From Muribaculaceae bacterium (lineage in GTDB: Bacteria > Bacteroidota > Bacteroidia > Bacteroidales > Muribaculaceae): DNA of 47,200 nt. This document shows positions 16,820 to 23,842 of this stretch, in pieces. The notes under the pieces were generated by a model. The model worked only from the letters and a program-made list of their open reading frames with translations. It was not told the DNA's origin and searched no databases. How positions within the stretch are numbered: the first letter of the stretch is position 1; the number at the start of each line of letters is the position of its first letter. The position numbers were made by a program, and so were the translations under genes. The stretch spans positions 1-47,200 of the forward strand of contig VSPE01000018.1 of NCBI GenBank assembly GCA_009775225.1, read 5' to 3'.

Positions 16820-17374
16820 ATGAAAAAAGAAGACATACGCGCACAGGTACGCGCCCGCAAAACGATGCTCGATGCCTATGAGCGCACCGAGGCGGCACGG
16901 CGCGTGTTCGACAGCCTCACTTCGCTGGCCTCGTTCACCGTGGCCGAGCGTGTACTCATATACAACTCTCTGCCCGACGAGCTTCCCACCCGCGAGTTTA
17001 TCGACCGCTGGGAAGGACGCAAGACGTTCTACCTGCCGCGCGTCAACGGTCTCGACCTCGACATACTGCCCTACGAGCGCACACGCACGCACCTTGGCGC
17101 CTTCCGCATAGAGGAACCCGACGGCGAGGACACCACCGACGTGGCCGACATAGACCTCATCATAGTGCCCGCCGTGGCATACGACCGCCGCGGCAACCGC
17201 GTGGGCCGCGGCAAGGGCTTCTACGACAGGCTGCTCTCGCGTGCCCGTGCCCTCAAGATAGGTGTGGGATACGGCTTTCAGCTCATCGAGGACGGCATCG
17301 ACGCCGACCCCCACGATGTGCCTGTCGACATAGTAATCACCGACGGCCACGGCATAATAAAAGTGCGCCGCTGA
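16820..17374 (+). CDS. 5-formyltetrahydrofolate cyclo-ligase
   Basis: ATP-dependent conversion of 5-formyl-THF to 5,10-methenyl-THF, returning a storage folate to one-carbon metabolism. It has 184 residues from the ATG at 16820. The family signature is at the C-terminal side: DLIIVPAVAYDRRGNRVGRG, then KGFYDRLL. The N-terminal RARKTMLDAYERTEAARRV helix fits the family. It is the third gene of the dCMP deaminase-S41-cyclo-ligase group, 16 nt after the S41 gene. The hairpin repeat at 17381 begins 6 nt after its stop. Confidence 0.95.
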   Translation: MKKEDIRAQVRARKTMLDAYERTEAARRVFDSLTSLASFTVAERVLIYNSLPDELPTREFIDRWEGRKTFYLPRVNGLDLDILPYERTRTHLGAFRIEEPDGEDTTDVADIDLIIVPAVAYDRRGNRVGRGKGFYDRLLSRARALKIGVGYGFQLIEDGIDADPHDVPVDIVITDGHGIIKVRR

Positions 17375-17380
17375 GCCGGA

Positions 17381-17507
17381 GCACTTCCTTCCTTCCCGCA
17401 CACACGCCCCTGCTTCCCGCACACCCGGCACTTCCCTCTTTTGCCCCTGAGGCTTCCGCATACCCGTGTGCGGGAAGGAAGGAAGCGAAGTGTCGTGCAC
17501 AAAAAAA
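17381..17507. repeat. Hairpin repeat, left copy, with 20-bp perfect arms
   Basis: CTTCCTTCCTTCCCGCACAC (17384-17403) is an exact reverse complement of 17466-17485, with a 62-nt loop. A run of seven A follows at 17501-17507. A second copy lies at 19585-19690 in the same orientation. Shared blocks are the 29 nt at 17382-17410 and GCTTCCGCATACCCGTGTG at 17452-17470. The A-run is on the wrong strand for a plus-strand intrinsic terminator. The gap from 17508 to the gene start otherwise shows GGGG/CCCC pairing at about 17540-17552 and a -7 box. Confidence 0.8.
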
Positions 17508-17593
17508 CGAGGCTCCGACAAAGAAAATGCCGCAAAAACGGGGGTAAATCCCCGCGCTCGGGAAATACACGGTTTTAAGCCTCCGCAGCCATG

Positions 17594-17601
17594 TAATTTT
17601 G
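17594..17601 (+). promoter_or_regulatory. -7 element before the primase-helicase gene
   Basis: TAATTTTG fits TAnnTTTG. Upstream, TTTT at 17573-17576 is only 17 nt away, so the -33 element is weak. The ATG is at 17639. Confidence 0.5.
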
Positions 17602-17638
17602 CATTGCAATCCCACTAACGGGCTTGCCTGCAAGAAAC

Positions 17639-19570
17639 ATGAAAGAATACCGTTACAAACTCGGACGTATCACAGGTGTATGTCCCGCATGCGGCAAACG
17701 CCGCTTCAAGTATTATGTCGACAGTCGTACGGGGCGTATCATAGACCCGGAATGTGGCCGTTGCAACCGCGAGCACAGCTGCGGCTATCACCGTTCTCCA
17801 CGCGATGCAGGTATCGACGGCAACACCATGTCGGCCTTCGTCTCGCCTGCACGCCGCAAGGAGCCTTCGCACCTCCCCGTGCCTACATTCGCCAAGGCAC
17901 CTTACTGCCCTCTCACACAATACCTGCGGGGACTCTTCGGCAAAGAGCCTGTAGAGCGCTGGTGCCGTCTTATGGGAGTGGACACCTTCCCCGACGACCC
18001 TCGCAAGACTATCTTCTGGCTACAGGACAGAAAGGGCGTGAACCGCTCGGGCAAGCTCATGGCCTACGGCGACGACGGTCATCGCCTGCACGGCAAGACC
18101 GACACCGGCTACCTGCACAAGGCTTTCGCCATTCCCGACTACGACTTCGAGGCCTGCTTCTTCGGCGAACACCTCGCCGCACAGCATCCGAACCACACCA
18201 TAATCCTTGTCGAGAGCGAGAAGTCGGCCCTGATGATGAACATACAGATGGAACTGGAAGGCTACATCGACCGCTATATCTGCCTCGCCACATCGGGCGC
18301 CTCCAACGTACGCCCCGACAAGAGCCGTATGGACGACCCCTGGTACCGCCTCAACATTCTCAAAGGACGCCGTGTGATACTCCTACCCGACGCCGACATG
18401 GCAGAGAGCTGGGACGAGGCGGCAAAGGCGCTCCGACCCTACACATCGTCGGTAACGGTTCTCGACCCCCGACGGCCGCCATTCTCCCTCTCCGGCTCGC
18501 AGGACGTGGCCGACTACATAGCGGAGAGAGCTACAGACAACAGATATTATGAAACCGAATATACAGAAACAGAAATGGAAAATATCAATAACACAACCGC
18601 AATCAACAATACCGAAAGCATCAGCAACACTGCCGACCCCACCGAACGCTACCTCATAATAAAGAACGCCAACAGCTGGATAACAGACTCTATGGAACGT
18701 CCCGACCCCAAACCGCTGTGGCGCAATATATGGTACGAGAACGAGGTTTGCTGTCTCTTCGCCGACACCAACGTGGGCAAGAGTATCCTCGCCGTACAGA
18801 TTGCCGACGAGATTTCGCAGAAGCGCAAGGTTGTGTACTTCGACTTCGAGATGACCGACAAGCAGTTTCAGATGCGATACACCGACTCCGATACAGGCAC
18901 TCCCCACGCTTTCAGCGACAACCTCTTCCGCGCAGAGCTGTCTACCGACTACAATTACCGCGACATCGAGGGCGTGATAAACGGCATACGCTCGGTGGCA
19001 CGCAGGTGCGACAGCACTACCATTATCATCGACAATCTCACATGGCTCTGCAACCGTGCGGAGACAGGCGAGGCAGCGGGTGAGTTCATGCAGCTCCTCA
19101 TAAAGCTCAAGCGCGACTACGGCTTCTCCATACTCGTGCTGGCACACACTCCCAAGAGCCGTGGCGAGACAGCTCTCACTATCGACCGTCTGGCAGGCTC
19201 CAAGCGCATAGCCAACTTCATGGACGCCGTATTCGCCATAGGCATCAGCGAGCGCGACAGAGCATCGGAGCGATACCTCATACACCTCAAGAGCCGAAGT
19301 TCGGCCATAGAGTACACCTCGCGGAACGTGATGCTGATGAAGCTCGCCAAAGAAGGCTCCATGCTGAGAATGGAACACATAGGGTTTACCTCCGAAGATA
19401 CTCTGATAACGATCGACAACACCGGCGACGAAACCCGCAGGAAACGCATGGCCGAGGTTGAGGAACGACTCCACCAAGGGCAGACCTACGCGCAGATACA
19501 GGCCGAGATGCACATCACTCCGCGCCTCATATCGGAGGTGAACCGCCGCATAAAGATGCCGGCGGCATAG
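17639..19570 (+). CDS. Zinc-finger/Toprim/RecA-type primase-helicase-like protein
   Basis: A 643-residue protein combining three parts. The N-terminus is a zinc finger with Cys15, Cys18, Cys39, Cys42 and Cys48, resembling DUF6371 proteins. A Toprim-like domain follows, with Glu192 in ILVESEKSA and Asp251/Asp253 in LLPDAD. After an Asn/Thr-rich linker (about 303-336) comes a RepA/AAA_25-type ATPase with Walker A ADTNVGKS (375-382), Walker B TIIIDNL (Asp465) and LAHTPKSR (about 501-508). The end looks like a helix-turn-helix (QTYAQIQAEMHITPRLISEV, 615-634). The layout matches replication proteins of plasmids and mobile elements, so priming plus unwinding is inferred. No integrase, relaxase or origin was seen nearby. 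Hairpin repeats flank it. A TTG 15 nt upstream is a less likely start. Confidence 0.85.
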   Translation: MKEYRYKLGRITGVCPACGKRRFKYYVDSRTGRIIDPECGRCNREHSCGYHRSPRDAGIDGNTMSAFVSPARRKEPSHLPVPTFAKAPYCPLTQYLRGLFGKEPVERWCRLMGVDTFPDDPRKTIFWLQDRKGVNRSGKLMAYGDDGHRLHGKTDTGYLHKAFAIPDYDFEACFFGEHLAAQHPNHTIILVESEKSALMMNIQMELEGYIDRYICLATSGASNVRPDKSRMDDPWYRLNILKGRRVILLPDADMAESWDEAAKALRPYTSSVTVLDPRRPPFSLSGSQDVADYIAERATDNRYYETEYTETEMENINNTTAINNTESISNTADPTERYLIIKNANSWITDSMERPDPKPLWRNIWYENEVCCLFADTNVGKSILAVQIADEISQKRKVVYFDFEMTDKQFQMRYTDSDTGTPHAFSDNLFRAELSTDYNYRDIEGVINGIRSVARRCDSTTIIIDNLTWLCNRAETGEAAGEFMQLLIKLKRDYGFSILVLAHTPKSRGETALTIDRLAGSKRIANFMDAVFAIGISERDRASERYLIHLKSRSSAIEYTSRNVMLMKLAKEGSMLRMEHIGFTSEDTLITIDNTGDETRRKRMAEVEERLHQGQTYAQIQAEMHITPRLISEVNRRIKMPAA

Positions 19571-19584
19571 CGGCCCGGGCTCTT

Positions 19585-19690
19585 CACTTCCTTCCTTCCC
19601 GCACACACGCCCCACTTCCCGCATGACACCTTGCTTCCGCATACCCGTGTGTGGATAGGGAAGGAAGTGAAGCGGCTCGGAGACACAAAA
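19585..19690. repeat. Hairpin repeat, right copy
   Basis: This begins 15 nt after the primase-helicase stop. Outer arms CTTCACTTCCTTCC and GGAAGGAAGTGAAG pair perfectly (14 bp), with CACACAC/GTGTGTG pairing again further in. It shares 29 nt (CACTTCCTTCC...ACGCCCC) and then CTTCCCGCA and GCTTCCGCATACCCGTGTG with the left copy. Its loop is about 20 nt shorter. A run of nine A follows. The remaining sequence to 19770 shows nothing recognisable. Confidence 0.75.
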
Positions 19691-19770
19691 AAAAAGAGAG
19701 GGGGTCTCACGACTGCCTCCCTTTCCATTCATCACATTATGCTAAAATTAAAGTGCTTTCAGCGTTTGTG

Positions 19771-19788
19771 CCACCGAGGGTACGGTGG
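19771..19788 (-). terminator. Short hairpin directly after sodB
   Basis: CCACCG (19771-19776) pairs with CGGTGG (19783-19788), just past the sodB stop on the minus strand. There is no proper T-run, so it is only a candidate terminator or 3'-end hairpin. Confidence 0.35.
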
Positions 19789-20364
19789 TCAGTATCTGCT
19801 CTCCACTACCTGCCAGTCGACAATATCCCACAGCTTTTTGAGGGCGTCGGCACGGCGGTTCTGATAGTCGAGATAGTATGCGTGCTCCCACACATCGAAA
19901 GTGAGCAGTGGCGTAAGGCCGTCGGTAAGCGGACTTGCCGCATTGGGGCCCTGTGTTATGAAGAGCTTTCCGCTTTCGTCGCGCGAGAGCCACACCCAGC
20001 CTGAGCCGAAGAGGCCGACACCGGCGTCGACAAATGCTTCCTTGAACTTCTCGAAGGAGCCGAAGTCGCGGTCAATAGCAGCGCGTAGTTCGCCGGAAGG
20101 CTCGCGGCGACCGTCGGGCGAGAAGGTGAAGAAGTAGAAGATATGGTTCCACGCCTGCGAGGCGTTGTTGAAGAGAGCGCCCGTGGCATGTTCGATAATG
20201 TCTTCGAGGTCGCTGTCTTCGTACTCGGTGCCCTTGATAAGGCGGTTTAGATTGTCGATATATGCCTTCTCGTGCTTTCCGTAGTGGTATTCCACGGTTT
20301 GGCGGCTAATCACGGGTTCGAGAGCGTCTTCGTCGTAAGGCAGTTGAGGCTGTTCGTATGTCAT
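19789..20364 (-). CDS. sodB: Superoxide dismutase, Fe/Mn family
   Basis: Converts superoxide to oxygen and hydrogen peroxide in the cytoplasm. It has 191 residues. Metal ligands are His27 (VEYHYGKHE), His74 (AWNHIFYF), Asp157 and His161 (DVWEHAYYLDY). Gln70 in NNASQAWNH is at the position typical of iron enzymes, although Bacteroidales enzymes of this type can work with either metal. No signal peptide is present. It stands alone, divergent from the four-helix-bundle gene, and I could not identify a clear TAnnTTTG promoter for it in the 153-bp gap. Confidence 0.97.
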   Translation of the reverse strand: MTYEQPQLPYDEDALEPVISRQTVEYHYGKHEKAYIDNLNRLIKGTEYEDSDLEDIIEHATGALFNNASQAWNHIFYFFTFSPDGRREPSGELRAAIDRDFGSFEKFKEAFVDAGVGLFGSGWVWLSRDESGKLFITQGPNAASPLTDGLTPLLTFDVWEHAYYLDYQNRRADALKKLWDIVDWQVVESRY

Positions 20365-20463
20365 AATTCTTATTGTTAGGTTACAGGAAATATTCCTTTT
20401 GCTTTGTTTACCTAAATAACATACATGTCGGGGCGTTGGTTTTCATAAAAACAGCTTTTGACA

Positions 20464-20494
20464 TTTGTTAAACGTGGAAAAAATATTACCTTTG
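20464..20494 (+). promoter_or_regulatory. Promoter of the four-helix-bundle gene
   Basis: TTTG at 20464-20467, a 19-nt spacer, then TACCTTTG at 20487-20494. The ATG is at 20518, giving a leader of about 17 nt. This is one of the best consensus promoters in the window. Confidence 0.78.
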
Positions 20495-20517
20495 CGATAT
20501 AAACGCCACCCTACACC

Positions 20518-21126
20518 ATGCACTTCCTGACTCCCAAGGGAGATTACCGCAATCTCATCGTATACAAAAAGGCTGAGTGTATCTACGACCTCACCTTCCA
20601 CTTTACACGCCGCTACCTCGGCAAAGGAGACCGCACGGTCGACCAGATGGTTCAGGCAGCCCGAAGCGGAAAGCAGAATATCATAGGCTCGGCGGCCGCC
20701 GTCACGTCGCGCGAGACAGAGATAAAGCTTTTCAATGTAGCCAAGGCGAGCTTCGACGAGCTTCTTGCCGACTACGAGGACTACCTGCGCGCCAGGGGCA
20801 TGGAAAGGTGGAGCGACGAGAAGGTAAAACAGGTAAGGGACTACTGCCGCCACAACAACGACCCGGCAGTCTACCGCAGCATCGCTCCCAAGCGCGACGA
20901 CGCCACCATAGCCAACCTCTGCATAACGATGATACACCAGGAGCTGTATCTGCTTGTAAGGCTCATTGAGCGTGCCAAAGCCGATTTCCTAAAGCACGGC
21001 GGCATACGAGAAGAAATGTCGCGGGCAAGAATAGACTACCGCAGGAGGCACGGTGGTGGTGGTAGTGGTGGCTGTGGGAATTATGGGAGTAATGAGAATA
21101 ATGGGAGTAATGGGAAGCACGATTAG
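20518..21126 (+). CDS. Four-helix-bundle suffix-domain protein (S23/Avd-like)
   Basis: A 202-residue protein whose core (about 8-170) matches the four-helix-bundle family first known from proteins encoded in 23S rRNA intervening sequences, and related to Avd of diversity-generating retroelements. Typical blocks are LIVYKKAECIYDLTFHF, DRTVDQMVQAARSGKQNI and SRETEIKLFNVAKASFDELL. The fold forms basic pentamers that bind nucleic acid in studied relatives; the role here is unknown. No reverse transcriptase or variable repeat is in the window. The last ~24 residues are Gly/Ser/Asn-rich (GSN-ENN-GSN) and are encoded by 9-bp tandem repeats, so this tail looks like recent repeat expansion rather than part of the fold. 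Confidence 0.88.
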   Translation: MHFLTPKGDYRNLIVYKKAECIYDLTFHFTRRYLGKGDRTVDQMVQAARSGKQNIIGSAAAVTSRETEIKLFNVAKASFDELLADYEDYLRARGMERWSDEKVKQVRDYCRHNNDPAVYRSIAPKRDDATIANLCITMIHQELYLLVRLIERAKADFLKHGGIREEMSRARIDYRRRHGGGGSGGCGNYGSNENNGSNGKHD

Positions 21127-21201
21127 TGCAGAAAAGGTCTCCCAAAACTCCCAAGCCTCCCAAAACTCCCAAGCCTCCCAAGCCTCCCAAAACTCCCACC
21201 C
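21076..21201. repeat. Paired 9-bp repeat tracts, G-rich then C-rich
   Basis: Five 9-mers of type GGGAGTAAT (21076-21120) encode the tail of the four-helix-bundle protein. After 18 nt come seven 9-mers of type CTCCCAAAA or CTCCCAAGC (21139-21201) in the gap before the NlpC/P60 gene. GGGAG and CTCCC cores are complementary with the same 9-nt period, so the RNA could form a ladder of short helices. Confidence 0.8.
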
Positions 21202-21218
21202 CTCTCAAAAAAGCTCTC

Positions 21219-21851
21219 ATGAAAAAAACGGCCATAATATATATCGCAGCGGTGTTGCTGCTGGCATCGTGCCACAGCAGCCGCAAGGCGGCGGTGCCTC
21301 CGGCATCGGTGCAACCGCCTCTCACACAACAGGGTACCTGCAAATCTGCCGATGAGGTGGCCCGCACGGGCAGCAATGCTCTTGTGAGCGAAGCGCTGGC
21401 GTGGCTGGGTACTCCCTACCGCTACGGTGGCGCTACCCGCGAGGGCACCGACTGCTCGGGCATGGTTATGGCTGTGTACGAGAAGGTGTCGGGGCTTAAG
21501 CTGCCGCGCAACTCGGCAAAGCAGCAGGAGTACTGCCGCGCCGTATCGGCCGAAGAGGCCGCGGAAGGCGACCTCGTATTCTTCACCACCTCAAAGAACC
21601 ACGGGCGTGTGAACCATGTGGGGCTGTATATAGGCGGTGGCAGTTTCGTGCATGCCTCTACCTCGCGCGGTGTGATTGTGAGCCGCCTGTCGGAAGAATA
21701 CTACAAGCGCCACTTCCACTCCATAGGCCGGGTGCCCGGCATGGCCGAGGCTGTGCCGGAAGCAGGGGAAGTGCCTGAAACGGAGGAAGTGCCCTCAGAG
21801 TCAGTGCAGGACAGCATCCGCGACGAGGTACGCCGCGCCATGGTGTTCTGA
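21219..21851 (+). CDS. NlpC/P60 (C40) peptidoglycan endopeptidase lipoprotein
   Basis: A 210-residue lipoprotein, probably cleaving gamma-D-Glu-diamino acid bonds in murein peptides. The signal peptide ends at LLASC (Cys18 lipidated). The NlpC/P60 triad is predicted as Cys79 in GTDCSGMV, His133 in VNHVGLYIG and His145 in FVHAST. The C-terminal ~45 residues are acidic and Pro/Glu-rich (EAGEVPETEEVPSES), a linker-like tail. The ATG at 21219 is chosen because it starts the signal peptide. A GTG at 21126 would add a Pro/Lys repeat (SPKTPKPPK) encoded by the 9-bp repeats and bury the signal. It is convergent with the DUF3332 gene, 5 nt away. Confidence 0.92.
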   Translation: MKKTAIIYIAAVLLLASCHSSRKAAVPPASVQPPLTQQGTCKSADEVARTGSNALVSEALAWLGTPYRYGGATREGTDCSGMVMAVYEKVSGLKLPRNSAKQQEYCRAVSAEEAAEGDLVFFTTSKNHGRVNHVGLYIGGGSFVHASTSRGVIVSRLSEEYYKRHFHSIGRVPGMAEAVPEAGEVPETEEVPSESVQDSIRDEVRRAMVF

Positions 21852-21856
21852 GGCTG

Positions 21857-22399
21857 TCAGCGGGCAGCAAGGCAGCTTTCAAGCATCATCTGCTTATAGG
21901 CCAAGGCTCCGGCCTGCGATGTCTCCACTACCGTGTAGCGGCCACCTTGCGCGGGGAGCTTGATGTGTGAGTCGTCGACGAAGGCGAAGAGCATGGTGCT
22001 GTCGTCGCCTATGCGGAGGTTCCAGCTCTGCTCGGCGGCATTGAAGTCGAGGCGCATCACGCTGCCGTCGGTCATGCTTACGATGTCGTAGCCGGTGGCG
22101 TCGGGGCGCACGATATACTTGCCGTCGCTACCCTCCACTACCCTGTCGGCGGCAGCCACGTCTACAGGGTTGTTTCCGCTCCAGAACTCGATGCTGTTGA
22201 GCACCAGGATGTCGGCAAGGCCGCACACTTCATATACGGGAAGTACCCAGAAGGCGAAGAACACAAGCTCGTTGATGAATTTGTTGTCGATGTTACGGTT
22301 CCAGTTGAGCATGCGGTTGGTGAGCGAGAAGCTGCCTATGCACGAAGGCGTGGTAAGAGTTGCCAGCAGAAGGATAGATGCGATAATGCGATGTTTCAT
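21857..22399 (-). CDS. DUF3332 lipoprotein
   Basis: A 180-residue lipoprotein: signal peptide with lipobox TPSC (Cys at about residue 20), then CIGSFSLTNRMLNWNRNI, the signature start of DUF3332. A hydrophobic segment (FINELVFFAFWVLPVYEVCGLADILVL, about 42-68) and LNSIEFWSGNNP follow, also typical of the family. The C-terminal half is beta-rich. The function is unknown; relatives are envelope proteins. It is the last gene of the long minus-strand operon, 15 nt after the MltF-like gene. Confidence 0.88.
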   Translation of the reverse strand: MKHRIIASILLLATLTTPSCIGSFSLTNRMLNWNRNIDNKFINELVFFAFWVLPVYEVCGLADILVLNSIEFWSGNNPVDVAAADRVVEGSDGKYIVRPDATGYDIVSMTDGSVMRLDFNAAEQSWNLRIGDDSTMLFAFVDDSHIKLPAQGGRYTVVETSQAGALAYKQMMLESCLAAR

Positions 22400-22414
22400 G
22401 ATTGGAAGTGGTTT

Positions 22415-23803
22415 TTATGCCGATATTTCGCGGCGTGCCTGTTCGTAGAAATTGGATATGTTTTTCACATACTCCACAGTCTCGGTGCCACGGCAATAGC
22501 CGTATTTCACCACCGGGTCGTTGTAGTACTTGGGGTTCATCTTCATGAGTATGGCCTGCGCTACGTTGCCGTCCCACACCTGCGGGTCGTAGCCGTACTT
22601 CTGCGCCAGGGCAATGGCGTCGTACACGTGCGCTATGCCCACGTTGTATGCCGCAATCACGAATTTGATGCGCTCCTTGTCGTTCGGTACGTACTTCAGG
22701 AGGTATCGGTCGAGGTCGCTGATGAGCTTAGTAGCCACCTTTACGCTCACCTCGGGGTTGTTGAGCTTCGCCACGCTGGTGCTGTATCCACGCGCCGTGC
22801 GTGGCATAATCTGCATCAGGCCTCGCGCACCCACCCACGACTTGGCGTTGGGGTTGAAGCGGCTCTCCTGAAAAGCCTGCGCGGCCATCAGGCGCCAGTC
22901 CCAGCCCACCCGCGGGGCATACTGCTTGAAGATGTTGTCGTACTTTGATATGTAGCCCTTTGAGAAGTCGAACGACACCGAGGGAGCGAATTTGGACTGC
23001 TCGAAGAGCTGCTTGAGGAGTTCGGCGTTTGTACTCTGCGACGACTCACCCGCAAACCAGGTGTCGATAGAGTCGGCGAGCCATTCCTTGCCCGGCGCAA
23101 CGGCCCACGACGAGCGCTGCTCGAAGCTCACGGGCACTTCCACGTCGAGGTCGGGATAGTACGTGCTGTTGAGGCGCGCGATGTCGCTGTCTACCACGGT
23201 GAGGGGAATTTTGCCGTCGCTCACCATTTCAATCAGGTCTTCGGTGATGAGCGAGTCGGCATCCACCTCCCTGATGATGATGCCTCCGCCCAGCTCGTCG
23301 TTGAGGTTGCGCAGACGGCGCAGGTACTTGCTGTCTTTCTCCACGTACACTTCCTTGCCTACCAGCTCTGTCACATCTTTCACGGCAGGCTGCTTCGACA
23401 CCTTGGGCTGCACGAGTACCTGTGTGGTGATGTTCTCGGGGCCGCAAGGCAGCACATACTGCCTGTAGTGCTCGGTGATAGGCACTTCGTAGGCAATGAG
23501 GTCTACCTTGCCGGAGTCGAGCATCTCCACTGCCGCCGAGAGGCTCCGCGCCACCTTGAGGTCGAGCACCATGCCTTTCTGCCTCGCGAGACTGTCGACG
23601 AGGGTGTAGTCATAGCCCATAGGCTCGCCCTTGTATATGAAATACGAGGTGGGGCCGTAGAGTGTGACGGCTCTTAGGGTGTCGGGCAGACGGTCGGCGG
23701 CAGATGCCGGGGCTGCGTCTTTTCTGCCGCAGGAGCAGAAGAGGAAGGGAAGCAGCAACAGTGCGAGTGTTGAGAGGGAAGGAAGAGAAGTGCGTGGGTA
23801 CAT
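22415..23803 (-). CDS. MltF-like membrane-bound lytic transglycosylase lipoprotein
   Basis: Cleaves the glycan strands of peptidoglycan with formation of 1,6-anhydro ends. It has 462 residues. The lipobox is FCSC (Cys25). A periplasmic solute-binding-like domain (about 40-265; MGYDYTLVDSLARQKGM and DLIAYEVPIT are typical) precedes an SLT domain (about 290-430) with catalytic Glu313 in FQESRFNP and GARGLMQIMP. This two-part build is that of MltF, in which the first domain senses muropeptides. It lies 39 nt after purM in the operon. The DNA for the first residues (GGGAAGGAAG on the plus strand) resembles the hairpin-repeat arm seen at 17381 and 19585. Confidence 0.93.
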   Translation of the reverse strand: MYPRTSLPSLSTLALLLLPFLFCSCGRKDAAPASAADRLPDTLRAVTLYGPTSYFIYKGEPMGYDYTLVDSLARQKGMVLDLKVARSLSAAVEMLDSGKVDLIAYEVPITEHYRQYVLPCGPENITTQVLVQPKVSKQPAVKDVTELVGKEVYVEKDSKYLRRLRNLNDELGGGIIIREVDADSLITEDLIEMVSDGKIPLTVVDSDIARLNSTYYPDLDVEVPVSFEQRSSWAVAPGKEWLADSIDTWFAGESSQSTNAELLKQLFEQSKFAPSVSFDFSKGYISKYDNIFKQYAPRVGWDWRLMAAQAFQESRFNPNAKSWVGARGLMQIMPRTARGYSTSVAKLNNPEVSVKVATKLISDLDRYLLKYVPNDKERIKFVIAAYNVGIAHVYDAIALAQKYGYDPQVWDGNVAQAILMKMNPKYYNDPVVKYGYCRGTETVEYVKNISNFYEQARREISA

Positions 23804-23842
23804 AACGCGGCAAGTATATGTTTACTTACCCGCTGGCACCTG

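Noticed and set aside
17381..17507. Left hairpin repeat as the intrinsic terminator of the cyclo-ligase gene
   Set aside because: The stem is strong but is followed by A rather than T on the coding strand, and similar copies occur elsewhere, so repeat is the better description.
21139..21201. CRISPR-like array
   Set aside because: The units are contiguous 9-mers without unique spacers, and no cas gene is nearby.
21126..21218. GTG-start extension of the NlpC/P60 lipoprotein with Pro/Lys repeats
   Set aside because: It would place the lipoprotein signal peptide about 31 residues inside the protein, and the added residues come from 9-bp repeats. The ATG at 21219 is preferred.
20518..21851. Diversity-generating retroelement around the Avd-like gene
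   Set aside because: No reverse transcriptase, template repeat or variable repeat is present in the window; the 9-bp repeats are too short and simple.
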